Assembly: GCA_016463765.1 (NCBI GenBank)
Contig: JAEMQS010000033.1
Span: 1-41,150 of the forward strand
DNA length: 41,150 nt
Source of the DNA: Solirubrobacteraceae bacterium
GTDB lineage: Bacteria > Actinomycetota > Thermoleophilia > Solirubrobacterales > Solirubrobacteraceae
Direction: 5' to 3'
Part shown: positions 32,248 to 39,964 of the stretch, piece by piece
Position numbering within the stretch: the stretch's first letter is position 1
Layout of the letters: every line of letters begins with the position of its first letter
Program-made: the position numbers and the translations under genes
The notes under the pieces: generated by a model
What the model was told of the DNA's origin: nothing
Databases searched by the model: none
What the model saw: the letters and a program-made list of their open reading frames with translations, nothing else

Positions 32248-33036
32248 CTATTTCTCGTCGCGCAGGCGAGCGATAATCCCCGCCCGCCCGTGCTCCTGGA
32301 GGTCGCCGTAGAGCGTCTTGATCTCGGCGAAGATCTCCTCGGCCGCCGCCTGGGACTGCTCACGCGTCGGGTCGAGCACCCGGGGGAATCGCAGCGGCTC
32401 GCCGTAGAGCACGGTCACCTGCGGGAACTGCCCGCGCTTCCAGTTGCGGACCTTCGCCGAGCCGAAGATCGCGGTCGGGACCACGGGCGCGCCGGACTCG
32501 AGGGCCAGACGGCCGATCCCGGGCTTCGGCTTCTCCGCCAGATCGCCGGTGCGTGACCGGCCGCCCTCGCAGTACATGCACAGCGTCGAGTCGCGCTCGA
32601 GGACGGTGTGCGCGGTGATGAACGCGTCGTCGTCGCGCTCGCCGCGCCGCACCGGGAACACGCCGCCGTGGGTGTAGACGAACTGCAGCGGCCGCGCGAA
32701 GAGCTGGGACTTCGCCATGAACTGCACCTTGCGGCGCACGCCCGCGCCCGCGAAGAAGTGATCCATGAACGAGAAGTGGTTCGGCGCGATGATCACCGGG
32801 CCGCTCTGCGGGACGAACTCGGAGCGCAGCACCTTCAGCCGGAAGAACGAGTAGCTGTAGAGGGTGACCCCGACCCGGACGATCTCGTACATCGCGTCCG
32901 GGTACTTCGTGCGGGTCCGCGTGTGGAACCGATCGAAGTACTCCTTGGGACGCGGATCTCGGTAGACCTGCTCCTTCATCTTCACCAGCTTCTCTGCCGG
33001 CCCTGGCGCCTGCGGTGCGGACATCGAGCGGATCAT
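32248..33036 (-). CDS. plsC: 1-acyl-sn-glycerol-3-phosphate acyltransferase (PlsC type)
   Basis: Transfers an acyl chain to lysophosphatidate or a related acceptor at the inner membrane surface. The 262-residue protein has the acyltransferase motif NHFSFMD (H-x4-D) near residue 86, the FPVRRGERDDDAF block near 128, EGGRSRTG near 160 (glycerol-phosphate contact) and VVPTAIFG near 193. The start is probably the ATG at 33036, 10 nt after the glycerol kinase stop; an ATG at 33024 is equally possible, and the Arg-rich N-terminal extension would overlap the kinase gene. Linked in one operon to glpK: glycerol-3-phosphate made by the kinase feeds phospholipid synthesis. Confidence 0.9.
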   Translation of the reverse strand: MIRSMSAPQAPGPAEKLVKMKEQVYRDPRPKEYFDRFHTRTRTKYPDAMYEIVRVGVTLYSYSFFRLKVLRSEFVPQSGPVIIAPNHFSFMDHFFAGAGVRRKVQFMAKSQLFARPLQFVYTHGGVFPVRRGERDDDAFITAHTVLERDSTLCMYCEGGRSRTGDLAEKPKPGIGRLALESGAPVVPTAIFGSAKVRNWKRGQFPQVTVLYGEPLRFPRVLDPTREQSQAAAEEIFAEIKTLYGDLQEHGRAGIIARLRDEK

Positions 33037-33046
33037 GTCAGGCCGT

Positions 33047-34519
33047 TCAGCCGCGCGCGCGGTCGACCGCCCGGTGCCACCCGGCGAGGAGCTCCTCACG
33101 TTCATCGTCGCCCATGCGCGGCTCGTACCGCGCTTCCTCGCGCCACCCGCGCGTGACGTCGGATTGGGTCCACAGCCCGCAGCCGACACCGGCCAGCCGG
33201 GCGGCGCCGAGCGCTGTCGTCTCGTGGATGTGCGGCACGACGACCGGGACGCCGAGCACGTCGGCCTGGAACTGCATGAGCCACCGGTTGACCGTCGCGC
33301 CGCCGTCGACGCGCAGCTCGGCCAGCCGCGGCGCGCCCGAGGTCTCCATCGCCCGCACCGCGTCGACCGCCTGGTAGGCGATCGCCTCGAGCGTCGCGCG
33401 GGCCAGATGCGCCCGGCTCGCGCCGCGGGTGAGGCCGACGATCGTCCCGCGCGCGTACGGATCCCAGTGCGGCGACCCCAGCCCGGTGAGCGCGGGGACG
33501 AAGTACACGCCGTCGTTGCTCTCGAGCGAGGCGGCCAGCGGCTCGGTCTCGGCCGCGACCTCGATGAGGCCGAGCCCGTCGCGCAGCCACTGCACCGCGG
33601 CGCCCGTCACGAAGATCGATGCCTCCAGCGCGTACTGCGTGCGCTGGCCGATGCGCCACGCCACGGTCGACAGCAGCCCCTCGGCGACCGGCGGCGGGGT
33701 GTCGCCGGTGTTCATCAGGACGAACGAGCCCGTGCCGTAGGTGTTCTTGCCCAGGCCGGGGTCCAGGCACGCCTGCCCGTACAGCGCGGCCTGCTGGTCG
33801 CCGGCGACACCGCTGATGGGCACCCCGCCGAACCCTGGCAGCGCGCCGTAGCGCACCCGGCCGAGCTCGCCGATCGACGGCACGATCTCCGGGAGCGCCG
33901 CGCGCGGGATGTCCCCCAGCAGCGCGAGGAGCTCGTCGTCCCAGTCGCCGGTCCGCAGGTCGGCGAGCAGGGTGCGCGACGCGTTGCTCGCGTCGGTCAC
34001 GTGCTCGCCGGTCAGGTTCCAGATGAGCCAGCTGTCGACCGTGCCGAACTTCGCCCGGCCCGCGGCGGCGCGCGCGCGCAGCCCGTCGACATGCTCGAGC
34101 AGCCACGCGATCTTCGTCCCCGAGAAGTACGGGTCGAGCACCAGCCCGGTGCGCTCGCGCACGAGCGGCTCGTGGCCGGCATCGCGCAGCTCGTCGCAGC
34201 GCGCGGCGGTCCGCCGGTCCTGCCAGACCAGCGCGCGGTGCAGCGGCGCGCCGGTGTCCGGGTCCCAGACGCAGACCGTCTCGCGCTGGTTGGTGATCCC
34301 GATCGCCTGCAGGCCCCCTTCGGGAACGCCGGCATCGTCGAGCGCTTCCAGCGCGACGTCGCGCGTGACCTCCCAGAGCTCGCGGGCGTCGTGCTCCACC
34401 CATCCCGGCTGGGGGAAGTGCTGGCGGAACTCGCGGTAAGCCCTCCCGGCGAGCTCGCCGTCGCTGTCGAAGACGAGGCAGGTCGAGCCGGTCGTGCCCT
34501 GATCGATGGCCAGGATCAT
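33047..34519 (-). CDS. glpK: Glycerol kinase
   Basis: ATP-dependent phosphorylation of glycerol to glycerol-3-phosphate, cytosolic. The 490-residue protein has the FGGY-family ATP-phosphate loop [16 protein letters not shown] at its N-terminus, SNASRTLL near 155, and [10 protein letters not shown] near 238 with catalytic Asp, then [15 protein letters not shown] and the C-terminal [20 protein letters not shown] signature. The length is normal. TAGGCT (34534-34529) lies 9 nt before the ATG with TGCGAC 17 nt further up, so the message may be leaderless. It heads the glpK-plsC operon. Confidence 0.96.
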   Translation of the reverse strand: MILAIDQGTTGSTCLVFDSDGELAGRAYREFRQHFPQPGWVEHDARELWEVTRDVALEALDDAGVPEGGLQAIGITNQRETVCVWDPDTGAPLHRALVWQDRRTAARCDELRDAGHEPLVRERTGLVLDPYFSGTKIAWLLEHVDGLRARAAAGRAKFGTVDSWLIWNLTGEHVTDASNASRTLLADLRTGDWDDELLALLGDIPRAALPEIVPSIGELGRVRYGALPGFGGVPISGVAGDQQAALYGQACLDPGLGKNTYGTGSFVLMNTGDTPPPVAEGLLSTVAWRIGQRTQYALEASIFVTGAAVQWLRDGLGLIEVAAETEPLAASLESNDGVYFVPALTGLGSPHWDPYARGTIVGLTRGASRAHLARATLEAIAYQAVDAVRAMETSGAPRLAELRVDGGATVNRWLMQFQADVLGVPVVVPHIHETTALGAARLAGVGCGLWTQSDVTRGWREEARYEPRMGDDEREELLAGWHRAVDRARG

Positions 34520-34592
34520 CGCCGCGGCAGCCTACGGGGCGCAGCGGGCGGGTCGCACCGGTTGGGCGACGGGAGCAGGGCTCGGGAGGAGA

Positions 34593-34652
34593 CCGGAGCC
34601 GGCCCCGGGGCGAGTCTGTCCCGTACTCGCCCCGAGGTCCCCTCGGCTCCGG
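34593..34652 (-). terminator. Large imperfect hairpin between glpK and the small ORF
   Basis: CCGGAGCCG (34593-34601) pairs with CGGCTCCGG (34644-34652), and GGGGCGAGT (34607-34615) with ACTCGCCCC (34625-34633) around a 9-nt loop; the inner and outer 9-bp stems are both perfect. A short hairpin CCGAGG/CCTCGG (34632-34646) can form instead. It lies 23 nt downstream of the small ORF on the minus strand and upstream of the glpK promoter, so a terminator for that ORF's transcript is the simplest reading. Confidence 0.55.
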
Positions 34653-34675
34653 CCTACCTCACCGAATAGGTGGTG

Positions 34676-34837
34676 TCACACGCGGGAGACTGCGCGCCGG
34701 CCCGAAGGCCTCCACCTGTTGCCACCGCAGCACTGGGTCAGGGCACTGTGGTGGGCACGTTCCAGTCCCAGGCACCGGGTGGGATCGTCGCAGGAGGAGA
34801 CGGTGTTTCCCCGGTGCTTGGTCTCGCTGGATCGCAT
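34676..34837 (-). CDS. Possible small (53-aa) Cys-containing protein, leaderless
   Basis: I do not recognise it. The 53-residue product is basic with four Cys (two spaced singles and a Cys pair) and no membrane segment. Support: TACCTT at 34849-34844 lies 6 nt before the ATG, the same layout as many leaderless starts in this window, and a strong hairpin lies 23 nt after the stop. Against: third-position GC (about 80% by hand count) is lower than in the neighbours, the codon count is small, and other frames of this gap also stay open. It could instead be part of a non-coding RNA. A GC drop hints at foreign origin. Confidence 0.35.
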   Translation of the reverse strand: MRSSETKHRGNTVSSCDDPTRCLGLERAHHSALTQCCGGNRWRPSGRRAVSRV

Positions 34838-34880
34838 GGCACAAAGGTACGGCGGACGTGCCAGATCACCCATAGACAGA

Positions 34881-34923
34881 CGGTCGGAGATTGCCGACCG
34901 GGACCCGTACAGGCGGTCGGTCC
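34881..34923 (+). promoter_or_regulatory. Mutually exclusive stem-loops upstream of the biotin carrier gene
   Basis: CGGTCGG occurs at 34881-34887 and again at 34914-34920, with the complement CCGACCG between them at 34894-34900. The complement can pair with the first copy (6-nt loop) or with the second (13-nt loop), not both. GGACC/GGTCC (34901-34905 / 34919-34923) is a third option. This is the kind of switch used in attenuators, but it only matters if transcription covers it. Confidence 0.35.
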
Positions 34924-35022
34924 AGGATGCGGTCTCGTGCGAAATGCCTGCTCAGCGGGGGTCCCGTCCCCACCTCCGCCTAAGCTGCCGCGAACTCGGG
35001 ACCATCGTGTGAGGAGACAGGC

Positions 35023-35235
35023 GTGCCGGAGATCGAAGCCCACATCACGGGCACGGTGTGGAAGATCGAGTGCCAGGTCGGTGGCACCGTCAGCGAGGGC
35101 GACACGGTCGTGATCCTCGAGTCCATGAAGATGGAGATGCCCGTGGAGGCCGAGGACGAGGGCACCGTGAAGGAGATCCTCTGCGAGGAGGGTCAGAGCG
35201 TGAAGGAAGGCGACACGCTCGTCGTCCTCGAGTAG
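35023..35235 (+). CDS. Stand-alone biotin/lipoyl attachment protein (small biotin carboxyl carrier protein)
   Basis: 70-residue single biotinyl domain. The biotinylation site is ESMKMEMPV with Lys near residue 36; EMPVEAEDEGTV and the final EGDTLVVLE complete the barrel. Lipoyl domains have DKA rather than MKM, so biotin is expected. It carries CO2 for an acyl-CoA carboxylase whose other subunits are not in the window; free-standing BCCPs of this size are known in actinobacteria. GTG start at 35023 with GAGGAG 6 nt upstream. The biotin synthase gene lies about 4.7 kb downstream. Confidence 0.92.
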   Translation: MPEIEAHITGTVWKIECQVGGTVSEGDTVVILESMKMEMPVEAEDEGTVKEILCEEGQSVKEGDTLVVLE

Positions 35236-35277
35236 CGCGCCGCGCCCGGGTCGGCGGTGGATTACCCTCCGCCGACC

Positions 35278-36063
35278 ATGCCGGGGCAACTCCGTGTCGA
35301 CCGGCCGGCCGAAGGCGTCGTCCGGCTCACCTTTGCGAATCCCACGAAGCGCAACGCGCTCGACCACGCGATCCTCGACGCCATCACGTCCGCGGTGGCC
35401 GAGCACGACGACGCGCGCTGCATCCTGCTGACCGGCGAGGGCGCGATGTTCTCCGCGGGCTACGACCTCTCGGACCTCCCGGAGGACGGCTTCGCCGCCG
35501 CGGCCGAGGAGCTCGTCGCCCACCCCTTCGCCGACGCGCTCGACGCGCTCGAGGGCACCGACGTCCCGACCGTCGCCGCGCTGCCCGGCCACGCCATCGG
35601 CGGCGGTCTGGAGCTGGCGCTCGTCTGCGACTTCCGCGTCGCGGCCGACACGGCGAAGCTCGGCATGCCGCCCGCGAAGCTCGGCCTCGTCTACTCGCAC
35701 ACGGGCCTGCGGCGGTTCATCGACGCGATCGGGATCAACCGCACGCGCGAGCTCTTCCTGCTGGGCCGCTACATCGACGCGACGACCGGCCTGGACTGGG
35801 GCCTCGTCAACCGCGTGGTGGACGCCGAGGAGGTCGAGACGACGGCCCTCTCGCTGGCCGGGAAGCTCGCGGGCAACGCCCCGCTGTCCCTGCGCGGCAA
35901 CAAGCGGGTGCTGCGGGAGCTGCTGAAGGCCGAGCGCGAACTGGACCCGGCGATCGAGCAGGAGCTGATCGACCTGCGCCACAGCTGCTTCGACAGCGAG
36001 GACTTCGCCGAGGGCGTCAAGGCGTTCGCCGAGAAGCGCCCGCCGCGCTGGCAGGGCCGGTAG
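35278..36063 (+). CDS. Enoyl-CoA hydratase/isomerase (crotonase) family protein lacking one catalytic Glu
   Basis: 261-residue crotonase-fold protein, probably cytosolic. The oxyanion-hole segments are present: FSAGYDLSDL near residue 60 and GHAIGGGLELAL at 104-115, where Glu112 equals Glu144 of rat hydratase. The second hydratase Glu (Glu164, in GQPEILLG) is replaced: the segment reads GMPPAKLG with Pro132. Classical hydration is therefore doubtful; isomerase, hydrolase or decarboxylase activity is possible. The start at 35278 has TACCCT 9 nt upstream; GTG at 35257 is an alternative. It follows the biotin carrier gene by 42 bp. Confidence 0.88.
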   Translation: MPGQLRVDRPAEGVVRLTFANPTKRNALDHAILDAITSAVAEHDDARCILLTGEGAMFSAGYDLSDLPEDGFAAAAEELVAHPFADALDALEGTDVPTVAALPGHAIGGGLELALVCDFRVAADTAKLGMPPAKLGLVYSHTGLRRFIDAIGINRTRELFLLGRYIDATTGLDWGLVNRVVDAEEVETTALSLAGKLAGNAPLSLRGNKRVLRELLKAERELDPAIEQELIDLRHSCFDSEDFAEGVKAFAEKRPPRWQGR

Positions 36064-36089
36064 CGGCCCTGCCGATCCGCCCCGCCCGG

Positions 36090-36135
36090 TGAGCGTCACA
36101 TCGGTGTCGCCAGGGCGACCACTATGTGACGCTCA
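36090..36135. terminator. Long hairpin between the crotonase and aldo/keto reductase genes
   Basis: TGAGCGTCACAT (36090-36101) and ATGTGACGCTCA (36124-36135) are perfect complements; inside, GTCGCC (36106-36111) and GGCGAC (36114-36119) close a 2-nt loop region. It lies 26 nt after the crotonase stop and 18 nt before the TAGCCT box. No U-tract follows, so an operator function is also possible. Confidence 0.6.
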
Positions 36136-36167
36136 GCGGGAAGAATGGACCGTTAGCCTGCCCGCCG

Positions 36168-37103
36168 ATGCCGACCATCCCCCACACCGACCTCGACGTC
36201 TCCCCGCTCTGCCTCGGCGGCAACGTCTTCGGCTGGACGGCCGACGCCACGCAGTCTCACGCCGTCCTCGACACGTACGCCGACGCGGGCGGGAACTTCA
36301 TCGACACCGCCGACGTCTACTCGCAGTGGGTCCCCGGCAACGACGGCGGCGAATCCGAGACGATCATCGGCGACTGGCTGGCCGGCCGCGCCGACCGTGA
36401 CCGGTTCGTCATCGCCACGAAGGTCGGCGAGCTCCACGGGCTCCACGGCTTGTCGGCGAGCACCGTCCGCACCGCGGTCGAGGGGTCACTCCGGCGGCTG
36501 CGCACCGATCACATCGACCTCTACTGGGCGCACATCGACGATCACGCCACCCCGCTGACCGAGACGCTCGGCGTCTTCCACGACCTCATCACCGAGGGCA
36601 AGGTGCGGTACATCGGCGCGTCGAACATCAGCGGCCTGCGGCTCGCCGAAGCCCTGGAGGCCGCCGACCGCCACCAGCTCACCCGGTACGTCGCGGTCCA
36701 GCCGCACTACAACCTGCTCGAGCGCGACTTCGAGCGGCGCGACCGCGACATCGTCGCCCGCGAGCGGCTCGCGACGATCCCGTACTACGGCCTGGCCTCC
36801 GGGTTCCTCACCGGGAAGTACCGTCCGGGCGCCCGGCCCGGCGAGAGCGCCCGCGGCGGAGGTGCCGCCAAGCACCTCGAGGACGACCGGGCGGTCAAGG
36901 TGCTCGGCGCGCTCGACGACATCGCCGCCGGGCACGGCACCGCCGTCGCCGCCGTCGCGCTGGCGTGGCTGGGTGCCCAGCCGACCGTCTGCTCCCCCAT
37001 CGCGAGCGCGCGGACCGTCGAGCAGCTGACCGCGCTCCTGCCGATGCAGGACCTCCGCCTGACCGGCGAGGACATCGCGCGCCTCGACGGCATCTCCTCG
37101 TAG
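36168..37103 (+). CDS. Aldo/keto reductase
   Basis: NADPH-dependent carbonyl reductase with a TIM barrel, 311 residues. The catalytic tetrad is visible: Asp and Tyr in FIDTADVYS near residues 43-51, Lys in VIATKVGE near 84 and His in YWAHIDDH near 117. The C-terminal cofactor loop ASARTVEQL is typical of the bacterial branch near AKR11/AKR12 (2,5-diketo-D-gluconate-like or YajO-like). Substrate unknown. ATG at 36168 with TAGCCT (36154-36159) 8 nt upstream; the upstream in-frame ATG at 36126 lies in the hairpin region. Confidence 0.92.
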   Translation: MPTIPHTDLDVSPLCLGGNVFGWTADATQSHAVLDTYADAGGNFIDTADVYSQWVPGNDGGESETIIGDWLAGRADRDRFVIATKVGELHGLHGLSASTVRTAVEGSLRRLRTDHIDLYWAHIDDHATPLTETLGVFHDLITEGKVRYIGASNISGLRLAEALEAADRHQLTRYVAVQPHYNLLERDFERRDRDIVARERLATIPYYGLASGFLTGKYRPGARPGESARGGGAAKHLEDDRAVKVLGALDDIAAGHGTAVAAVALAWLGAQPTVCSPIASARTVEQLTALLPMQDLRLTGEDIARLDGISS

Positions 37104-37142
37104 GCGCGTAGGGACAACACGCCGCCCGTACAATCGGCCGAC

Positions 37143-38249
37143 GTGGTCCTCCGCCTGCTGATCGCCGCCGTCGGCATCGCGCTGCTGGCGCCAGGCTCCG
37201 CCGCCGCCCTTCCCGGCGACGCGCCGATCCAGCTGCTCAGCCCCGCCGACGGCGCGACCGTCGCCGCGAACCCCGCGGGCATCGACGTCACCTACCGCTG
37301 CCCGGCGTACCGGTCGTCGAGCCTGGGCGACGGGTTCTCGGTCTTCCTCGGGCGCGAGTCCTACGGCGTGATCTTCTCGGCGAGCCCGGCCGTCGGGCCC
37401 GACGGCCGACTCGCCGACGCCCTCGTGCGCAGCACCGCGTCGGCGCCCGACCCGGCGGACACGGAACGCTGCGCGAGCACGTTCACCGACGGGAGCACCT
37501 CCGGCCCGCACGCCTCCAACGGCGTCTACCACTGGCAGGTCTGGCGGATCTGCGTGGGCTGCGAGACCGGCTACGAAACCAGCCCGGTGTCGCGCTTCAC
37601 CGTCTCGGCTCCCGCGGCGCCGCGCGTGCGCCCGCCCGCGCGCGCGTGGTCGGGCTACGCCGCAACCGTCGACCTCCGCCTCGACGGGGCGCCCGACGGC
37701 AGCGCCTTCGTCCTGGAGCGGCGGGCCGGGACGCGGTGGGTGACCGTCGGCTCCGGCCAGGCGCTGGAGGAGCGCGGCTTTGTGGACAAAGCGTTCCCGC
37801 GTGGGCGGGTGCGGCTGCGCGCCCGGGTCACGGTGGGGCAGCGCGCGTTCGTCAGTCCCGTCGTCTCCCTGCGCGTCGCCGACGGGTCACGGGCCCGGCG
37901 GCAGACCGGGCGGGCAGACGACGGCGCATGGCGCGGCCGAGCCGGTGGCCGGACGCTGACGTTCCGCGTCGTGCGCGGGGGCCGGGAGATCCGCGCCCTC
38001 GAGGGCGTGGTTCAGGCGACCTGCCCGGCATCCGTGCCGGGGCAGTTCACGGTTGCGCCCAAGGCGGTGCGGTTCGCCCGCGTGCCGGTCGCGCCTGATG
38101 GATCGTTCGTCGCGACGGTGCGACGCGGCGCGGCGGCCACCCGGATCGCGGGGACGCTGCGCGGGGGGCGCGTGCGGGGCGGCGACGTGCGCTACCGCGA
38201 CGCGTCATGCGTCGCGGGAGCCGCGCGCTTCACCGCCCGCCGCGGCTGA
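37143..38249 (+). CDS. Secreted protein of unknown function
   Basis: I do not recognise a family. The 368-residue protein begins with a signal peptide (about residues 1-22, cleavage near SAAA), followed by an Ig-like domain (IQLLSPADGATVAANPAGIDVTYRC, to about 165) with at least four Cys (near 53, 109, 137 and 140) that may form disulfides. A second beta-rich region (about 170-250) and an Arg/Gly-rich C-terminal region with two Cys follow. GTG at 37143 with an excellent -10 box TACAAT (37129-37134) 8 nt upstream, so probably leaderless. The gene ends 2 bp before the stop of the convergent lipoprotein gene. Confidence 0.75.
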   Translation: MVLRLLIAAVGIALLAPGSAAALPGDAPIQLLSPADGATVAANPAGIDVTYRCPAYRSSSLGDGFSVFLGRESYGVIFSASPAVGPDGRLADALVRSTASAPDPADTERCASTFTDGSTSGPHASNGVYHWQVWRICVGCETGYETSPVSRFTVSAPAAPRVRPPARAWSGYAATVDLRLDGAPDGSAFVLERRAGTRWVTVGSGQALEERGFVDKAFPRGRVRLRARVTVGQRAFVSPVVSLRVADGSRARRQTGRADDGAWRGRAGGRTLTFRVVRGGREIRALEGVVQATCPASVPGQFTVAPKAVRFARVPVAPDGSFVATVRRGAAATRIAGTLRGGRVRGGDVRYRDASCVAGAARFTARRG

Positions 38250-38251
38250 CG

Positions 38252-38620
38252 CTACGGCGTCGCGTTCTCCAGATCCTTCTTGGCCTGGTCGAGCGCGTCC
38301 TGGGCCTCGTCCGGCACGCCCGTCTGCTCCTTCGCCGCGTCGATCGCGGTCGTGGCGGCCTCGTTGACGGAGTCCTGCACCGTGCTGGCCTTGTCCTGCA
38401 GCTCCTGCGCGGCCTCCTCGGGCGTCTTCTCGCCGCTCTGGACCTGCTCGGCCGTGGTCTTGGCCTCCTCGGCGAGCTGCGTGGCCTGGGTCTGGATCTT
38501 CTCGCCCTGCTCCTGCAGAGCATCGCTGGCGTCGTCGCCGCCACAGGCGGTCAGCGCGAGGGCCGAAGCGGCCATCGTCGCGATCAGGGCGGGTCGAACG
38601 GCCTTCGTGAACGTGAACAT
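38252..38620 (-). CDS. Small helical lipoprotein
   Basis: 122-residue exported protein. The N-terminus is basic then hydrophobic, with the lipobox LTAC (Cys near 26) followed by GGDDAS, so it is anchored to the membrane outside. The rest is almost all helix: Gln, Glu, Ala and Lys-rich heptads (LQEQGEKIQTQATQLAEEAK) that predict a coiled coil, similar in pattern to Lpp-like or envelope-linker proteins. I assign no function. GGAG lies about 11 nt before the ATG, and TAGGCT further upstream is a possible -10. Confidence 0.82.
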   Translation of the reverse strand: MFTFTKAVRPALIATMAASALALTACGGDDASDALQEQGEKIQTQATQLAEEAKTTAEQVQSGEKTPEEAAQELQDKASTVQDSVNEAATTAIDAAKEQTGVPDEAQDALDQAKKDLENATP

Positions 38621-38717
38621 AAAAGGGTCTCCAGTGGTTGTGCGCGCGCCAGCCTACGCCTGAGCGGAGCGGCGTGCTCGTGATCCGTGAGGCAGGAACC
38701 GGCGAGCGCGGCGGAAC

Positions 38718-39851
38718 TTACGCGCGCTTGCGCTTGGCGTCGTACAACGCGGCGTCGGCGCGGGCGATGAGCTCCCCGAACGAGTCCTCCTCCTGCAGCA
38801 GCGCGAGACCGAAGGTGATCGACCGGCCCGGCTGCCGGGAGTCAAGCGCCACGCCGATGGCAGCCATCCGCGTCTCGGCGACCGCGAGCGTGGTGTCCGA
38901 CAGCGCGCAGACGAACTCGTCACCGCCCCACCGCACCGTGACGTCGTAGCTGCGCAGCGATGTCGTAATCGCTTCCGCTGCCTCGCGCAAGAGGGTGTCA
39001 CCGGCGGCGTGGCCGTCCGCGTCGTTGACCTCCTTGAGCCCGTCGACGTCCAGCAGCGCGAGGACCATCGGTCGGCCGAGGCGCCGCGAGCGGGCGATCT
39101 CGTGCTCCAGCGCCAGCTCACCTGTCCCGCGGCGGAAGTTGCCCGTCAGCTCGTCGAGCCCGGCGCTGTGGCGATCCTCTGCTGCCCGAGCCCGATCGGC
39201 GGCAGCGGCGGCACGGTCGGCCGCAGCCAGTTCACGGCCTGCTTCGGCGGCCTTGCGGACCTCGGCGGCGCTGGCACGGACCATCGCCAGCACCTGGAGC
39301 GCCTCGTCGAGGTCACCGGTCGCGACGGCGTGTTCCTCACGTGCGATCGCCGCGCGCTCCCGCGCCTCGGCCGCGGCGTCGCGAGCGCGGCCGACCCGGT
39401 CTCGGACAGCAGCGGTGACGTCCCTGGCCCGCGCGACGTCGTCGCGTCTGCGAGCCGTGTCCAGGCGAGCGGCCGTCAGCGTCGCTCGCGTCGCTGCCGT
39501 CCCCTCCCGGGCCTTCGTTGCCGCGAAACGCTCGATCGTCGAGGCCGTGTGCGCGGCGCTCGCCGGTGTCCCAGGGGTGTCGTCGGTGTGCTCCCAGTCC
39601 GACGCCGCCTGGTCGCGGTCGGACGCGTGCTGCTCGCGGTCGGCCATGGCCTGCTCGAGGTCGGCGTCGCGTTGCGCGGCGTCGGAGAGTCCCTGATCGA
39701 TGTCCGCGTGCGTCTGGTCGAGGTCCGCCGCGGTCTGGTCGGCCTCTTGGAGCGTCCGGTCGACCGCGTCGTCGTGCTGGGCGCCGCCCGGATTGGGATC
39801 GTCCGAACCAGGCGCGGAGCGTGTCGGGCGTTCGTCGTCGGGCATGGGCAT
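38718..39851 (-). CDS. Diguanylate cyclase with long N-terminal coiled coil
   Basis: 377-residue cytosolic protein. Residues about 30-90 contain Asp/Gln/Ala-rich heptad-like repeats (DQTAADLDQTHADIDQ, DREQHASDRDQAASD), and about 100-225 is an Ala/Arg-rich helical region, both predicted coiled coil, with no membrane span. The GGDEF domain (about 230-377) has WGGDEF near 309 and an RSYD inhibitory site just before it, so it likely makes cyclic-di-GMP with product inhibition. The repeat region may drive oligomerisation, which activates such enzymes. ATG at 39851 with AAGGGG upstream. Divergent from biotin synthase. Confidence 0.9.
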   Translation of the reverse strand: MPMPDDERPTRSAPGSDDPNPGGAQHDDAVDRTLQEADQTAADLDQTHADIDQGLSDAAQRDADLEQAMADREQHASDRDQAASDWEHTDDTPGTPASAAHTASTIERFAATKAREGTAATRATLTAARLDTARRRDDVARARDVTAAVRDRVGRARDAAAEARERAAIAREEHAVATGDLDEALQVLAMVRASAAEVRKAAEAGRELAAADRAAAAADRARAAEDRHSAGLDELTGNFRRGTGELALEHEIARSRRLGRPMVLALLDVDGLKEVNDADGHAAGDTLLREAAEAITTSLRSYDVTVRWGGDEFVCALSDTTLAVAETRMAAIGVALDSRQPGRSITFGLALLQEEDSFGELIARADAALYDAKRKRA

Positions 39852-39951
39852 GAAGCCCCTTCGTGCGCGGGTGTCTGACGATGATGGCGGCTCCTCAGGG
39901 ATCGTGCGCCGCTTGGCGTCGCCACGCGACCTGGCCGTCCGGTGTGCCGCC

Positions 39952-39957
39952 TACCTT
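39952..39957 (+). promoter_or_regulatory. -10 box (TACCTT) for bioB, leaderless
   Basis: TACCTT ends 7 nt before the ATG at 39965 and no ribosome site lies between, so translation may start on a leaderless message. Confidence 0.5.
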
Positions 39958-39964
39958 TCTGCGC

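Larger units (their letters stand above)
34520..35022. other. 503-bp gap between divergent glpK and the biotin carrier gene, lower GC and rich in inverted repeats
   Basis: No long ORF is credible here. The gap contains the glpK promoter, the hairpin at 34593-34652, a possible 53-aa ORF at 34676-34837, a hairpin at 34722-34754 (CCACCGCAG/CTGTGGTGG with one G-U pair), TGGCAC/GTGCCA at 34837-34863, alternative stems at 34881-34923, and a TAAGCT box at 34981. I could not match it to RNase P RNA, tmRNA, SRP RNA or a named riboswitch. Confidence 0.6.

Noticed and set aside
34881..34900. Hexaloop hairpin as a target of the ANTAR protein
   Set aside because: The loop is AGATTG: A1 is right but G4, needed in the known ANTAR target loops, is T, and there is no paired second hexaloop.
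34535..35022. Known structured RNA (RNase P RNA, tmRNA, SRP RNA, cobalamin or glycine riboswitch)
   Set aside because: I looked for core motifs of these on both strands and found none; a covariance-model search would be decisive.
34738..36099. Minus-strand frame spanning the biotin carrier and crotonase genes
   Set aside because: Antisense shadow of two recognised plus-strand genes; composition Arg/Val/His-rich with no motifs.
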